Positions 60,428 to 64,000 of a stretch of DNA of 64,000 bases are shown here, in pieces; position 1 is the first letter of the stretch; every line of letters starts with the position of its first letter. The stretch covers positions 124,001 through 188,000 of the forward strand of contig JAVTVJ010001381.1 of assembly GCA_034509425.1 (NCBI GenBank). Direction: 5' to 3'. The stretch comes from Eopsaltria australis (taxonomy: Eukaryota; Chordata; Aves; Passeriformes; Petroicidae). Both the position numbers and the translations under genes were made by a program. Below the pieces are notes generated by a model that was given only the letters and a program-made list of their open reading frames with translations, made no database searches and was not told where the DNA came from.

Positions 60428-61775
60428 TGTAGCAGGTTGACAGCTGGCCAAATGCCAGTGCATTCACAAAAATAATCTACTCATCTTCCTGTACTATAAT
60501 TGAGCAGAGGAGGAGAAAAAAATCAGTTAAAATAAAGATCATGGGATTGAGATAAGGATTAGGAGAAAATACTTTAAGGGCAAGACAGGCTCAAAACTTT
60601 AAATAGTATAAAGAAAACTTTATTAAAATAACTAAAAGATGAATGATAAGAGGTAAAATAACCGTTCAGAACACCTTCCCTCCCCCCAGCCCCTCTTTCC
60701 TTCCCATCGACAAGGCAAAGAGGCAAAACCTAGGATTTTCAGTCAGTTTATCACTTCTAAAAAGAATCTTTCTTCAGTTTGCTCAGGGATAAGAGTCTCC
60801 CCTGCTATGCCATGGAGTCCTTCCCACAGGAAACAGCTCTCTGTGAACTCTTCTAGCATGGTTCCAATTTTCACAGCTAACAGTCCACCCGGAAAAAACC
60901 TGTTTGCATTGGGAAATCCCTTCCACATCTTGACAGTCTTCCCACAACTGCTTTTCTAGGGCCACTGGCTTATGGGGTGCAATTTTTAAGGATGAGCTGT
61001 TCTAGTCTACAAGCAGAGTCCTCTTCTCCTTTTTCTGAAAGCAAGGCTTCTCTCTCTCTGTTCAAGCCTCTCACTGAATCACAGCTTTCCAGCATCCAGA
61101 TGCAGGAGAATGCTGCATCCCCCCATACACTTCATGAATTACAGGGAAATAGTTTGTTGTATTATAGTCCTCACCACAGCTTGCAGAAGAATCTCAGCTC
61201 CAATGCTTGGAGCACCTCCTCTTCCTCCTCCTTCTCCACTGACCTTGGCATGGACCTGTTGTTCTCCTCACGTGTCTTTACCTTTCCCTTTATCTCTGAT
61301 TCAGGAGAGAATTGGTGCCTGTAGGTTCATTTGTTCTCCCAGCTCTATAAATTGATAAGATTTTATAGAGCTCTTCAGCGCTGAAAAGGTTAATCTCGTC
61401 CAAGCTTTGCATTGGGGGATTGCCTCTTGCTGTTGTTCATGTGATCCCTGTCAGGCACTGGCCGCGGGGGTCGCTCCTGGTGCTGATCTCAGTCACACAG
61501 TTGTTCACGGCACCGGGATGGCTTTATCAGCGGTGGGGTCTCAGCTGCCACGCTGGGGCCCAGCAGGGCCCAGCAGGGCCAGGCCCGGGGCCCCGCCCGG
61601 AAGAGAGAGCCAGACTGGTCTTCCACTCTTTTGCAGAGAGCGGGAAGCATGAACTTTCCACTTTTTTTTTTTTTATTCTTACATGTGTTATCATAGAGGT
61701 GTTTTCAGCTTTTCTAATTGGCTTAGCAGTGTGTCTCTCTTCAGAGCCAGCCAGCTATTGGTTTTGCCAGGCACA
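60428..61775 (-). repeat. Diverged family B LTR, copy 4 (minus)
   Basis: It aligns in reverse complement to family B: the poly(A) side near 60535-60640 (complement of AATAAAGTTTTC-like sequence), the CAGTCAGTTTATCACTTCTAAA part at 60735-60765 and on to a TGTGCCTGGCAAAAC-type end (complement) at 61775. Edges are approximate and no target duplication is evident. Older than copies 1 and 2. Confidence 0.5.
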
Positions 61776-61835
61776 GAGGAAGCTGTTCGTGCTCCTCACA
61801 GAAAAATCACTTCGGTAGCTGATGTTTTTCTTCCT

Positions 61836-62398
61836 CACCAAAATCAATTTATTGCAAAACCAGCTGTGGTAGTTTTAAAGCAAATCAGTGAGAGGCTCAA
61901 AGTCAGGACTACAATTTAATAGGAAAAATGTAATAATACAAAAAACACTGACAGAGTCAGAATACAACTTGACACCCTGTCGGTCAGGGTGTTGGTAGTA
62001 GTCCACTTAGAAGGTGGTTGCAGTTCTTTGGGAGTGATAGATGTGATTCTGTTGAAGCAATGATCCTGTGAAAGGTGTAGTTCTCCTCTGAAGGTCTAGT
62101 GGTGGTATAGAAGGATCTGGTCTTCCTCTGGGAATCCAGTGGAAAAAGCTGCCTGTCGTGCTTCAAATCTTAGTTTATATGCAGATCGGGATACATTGGT
62201 TCCTCCCCCTGGGCGGGGCATCTCACAATGGGATGATGAGCCACTATCTGCAATGTTTGGGGTGAGTAAAGTGCTCTATCTGGCCCCAACGACTGGCCTA
62301 TTAGCACACCATTCTGCAGCCATCAGGAACACTGCTATGCCCGGCCCCAACATCCCATGAAGATGGTGATAGAATACATACCATTGTAACCTAAGACA
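61836..62398 (-). repeat. 3' LTR of a second minus-strand ERVL
   Basis: The right edge is set by CTAAGACA at 62398 next to the polypurine tract. On the minus strand TATAAA (about 62172) precedes AATAAA (about 61850). The left edge near 61836 is approximate. It differs from family A. Confidence 0.55.
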
Positions 62399-63300
62399 TT
62401 ATCCACCCCTTATTCTATCACTGTCTATGTGATACTCAAACCAATACCCCCTTTATATATATATACATATAAAGTGAAACTTTACACACAGTTCTCACTT
62501 AAGTTTTTTTGTGGTACACAATGGGTTTCTCTATTTTCCTGCATTACTCACTAAGTGTAACTAGGTTTTTGAGCAAAAACAACCCCGCGGATGGGTTTGC
62601 TTTTGTCTGAGGTGGGACTAATCTAAATAGTTTTTCTTAAAATACCTTTAATGTGTACCACAGGGACTCTATCTCCGTCTACTGTGTGCAAGGGTTCAGA
62701 CTGGGCAGGACTAGCTCGATTGATGGAGCCTCATGTGTTGACTATCTAGGTGGCTTTTGCTAAGTGCACTTCCTAATTTTTGAAAGTCCCCCTGCCAAGT
62801 GCCTTCAGGGTGGTCTTAAGTAGTCCGTTGTATCATTCAACTTTCTTGGCAGCTGGTGCATGATAAGGGATATGATATATCTACTCGATGCTATGTTCTC
62901 TGGCCCAGCTGTTTAAAAAGCTATTTTTGAAATGGGTCTTGTTGTCAGACTCAATTCTCTCAGGGGTGCCATGTCTCCACAAGACTTGCTTTTCTAGGCC
63001 TAAGATGGTGTGTCGGGCAGTAGCATGAGGCACAGCATAGGTCTCCAACTATCTAGTGGTTGCTTCTACTATGGTTAGTACGTAGCGCTTGCCTTGGCGG
63101 GTTTGGGGAAGGGTGATGTAGTCAATTTGCCAGGCTTCCCCATACCTATACTTCGACTATTGTCCACCGTACTACAGAGGCTTCACTCACTTGGCTTGTT
63201 TGATCATAGCGCAGGTCTCGCAGCCATGGATGACCTGTGAGATGCTGTCCATGGTCAAGTCTACTCTTCAGTCACGAGCTCATCGGTACGTTGCATCTCG
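62399..63300 (-). pseudogene. ERVL integrase, second element, broken
   Basis: Minus strand, after a polypurine tract at 62401-62415. It keeps CETCAMIK (zinc site with both cysteines, unlike the copy at 9584), EAWQIDYI (first Asp), HGTPERIESDN (second Asp) and an IYHIPYH segment. The Glu region is degraded. Many in-frame stops, several at tryptophan or arginine positions. Clearly homologous to 8741-9583 but more decayed. Confidence 0.7.
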
Positions 63301-64000
63301 TCTCTGATGACCAGAGGCATCATGGGCTCAACGAGCTAGAAATAATTCTCCCTTGTGCTGCCAATCTAGATTTACTTGTGATACTCTCAGTTTGGCAGCT
63401 TGGTCCACCTGCTCGTTGTTACGATGCTCTTCATTGGCCCGACTCTTGGGTACGTGTGCATCTATGTGTCGAACCTTCACAGTCAGCCTCTCTACACGGG
63501 GAGCGATGTCCTGCCAAATCTCAGCGGCCCAGATGGGTTTCCCTCTGCGCTGTCAGTTGGCTTTTCTCTAGTGATTCAACTAACCTCACAAAGCGCTAGC
63601 TACCATCTAGGAGTCAGTGTAGAGATAGAGCCGAGGCCACTTCTCTCGCTCAGCAATATCTAAAGCCAGCTGGACGGCTTTAAGCTCTGCGACCTGACTC
63701 GATCCACCTTCTCTCTCAGTAGTTTGTGCAACTCGTCGTGTGGGGCTCCATACAGCAGCTTTCTACTTCTGGTTAGTGCTCACAATTCGGCAGGAACTAT
63801 CAGTGAAGAGGGCATATCTTCTTTTACTCTCTGGTAGCTCGTTATATGGTGGGGCTTCTTCTGTACGTGTCACTTGCCCCTCTTCTTCTTCAGAAGATAA
63901 TCTAAAAGTTTCACTTTCAGGCTAGGTTGTTACAATTTCTAGAATCTCAGGGCGATTAGGGTTTCCTATACGGGCTCGCTGTGTGATTAGTGCAATCTAC
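63301..64000 (-). pseudogene. ERVL RNase H, second element, runs off window
   Basis: Minus strand. LYTDSWLVASAL, AAEIWQDIAPRVERLTVKVR and NNEQVDQAAKL segments match the RNase H of 9584-10462. Stops interrupt the frame. The element continues beyond 64000 toward RT and gag. Confidence 0.7.

Overview
The window looks like bird genomic DNA made almost entirely of endogenous retroviruses (ERVs) and their LTRs. I recognise no host exon, rRNA, tRNA, CRISPR array or bacterial feature. The bird assignment rests on an alpharetrovirus (avian leukosis type) Env transmembrane subunit, on ERVL (class III) elements of the type common in birds, and on elements laid out like the chicken ENS-1/ERNI (Soprano) family. 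The density and nesting suggest heterochromatin or a W chromosome; that is inference. Sequence is continuous apart from 157 Ns at 56659-56815, directly after a 22-base G run.

Layout. 1-818 is the 3' end of a plus-strand ERVL. 918-7842 is a minus-strand ERNI-like provirus with a 1.6-kb solo LTR nested in its env. 7843-22712 is a minus-strand ERVL (LTR, gag, pro, RT, RNase H, integrase, LTR) split by a complete plus-strand ERNI-like provirus (11325-18021) and by a second 1.6-kb solo LTR (18573-20204). 22713-31091 is a mosaic of old minus-strand pieces: partial LTRs, class I RNase H, integrase and protease fragments, a minisatellite, and a class II gag split by a solo ERVL LTR. 31092-44269 is a plus-strand class I (gammaretrovirus-like) provirus with two full LTRs, an in-frame amber codon between gag and pol, and four nested solo LTRs, each with 6-bp target duplications. 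45105-45586 is a solo LTR with a 4-bp duplication. 46755-55573 is the least damaged element: a class II provirus with a perfect 6-bp duplication, LTRs differing at 6 of 689 positions by my count, and uninterrupted gag, pro, pol and env frames. 55574-64000 holds more LTRs and the 3' half of another minus-strand ERVL that runs off the window.

How the genes work together. In each provirus the LTR supplies promoter and poly(A) signal, a tRNA-complementary site primes reverse transcription, Gag forms the particle, and protease, RT/RNase H and integrase follow in pol. The class II element appears to use two -1 frameshifts (gag-pro at a G GGA AAC heptamer; pro-pol near a run of seven Gs) and a spliced env message. 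The class I element uses amber read-through. Most copies other than the class II one are broken by stops, deletions or nested insertions.

Main points of interest: the class II provirus joins a betaretrovirus-like gag-pro-pol to an alpharetrovirus-like env and carries a second polypurine tract plus a trace of U3 start between pol and env; ERNI-like elements encode an Env whose N-terminal part looks immunoglobulin-like; an ERVL Gag carries four spaced TQT-type motifs; and one LTR family has about 1.3 kb between its TATA box and its poly(A) signal.
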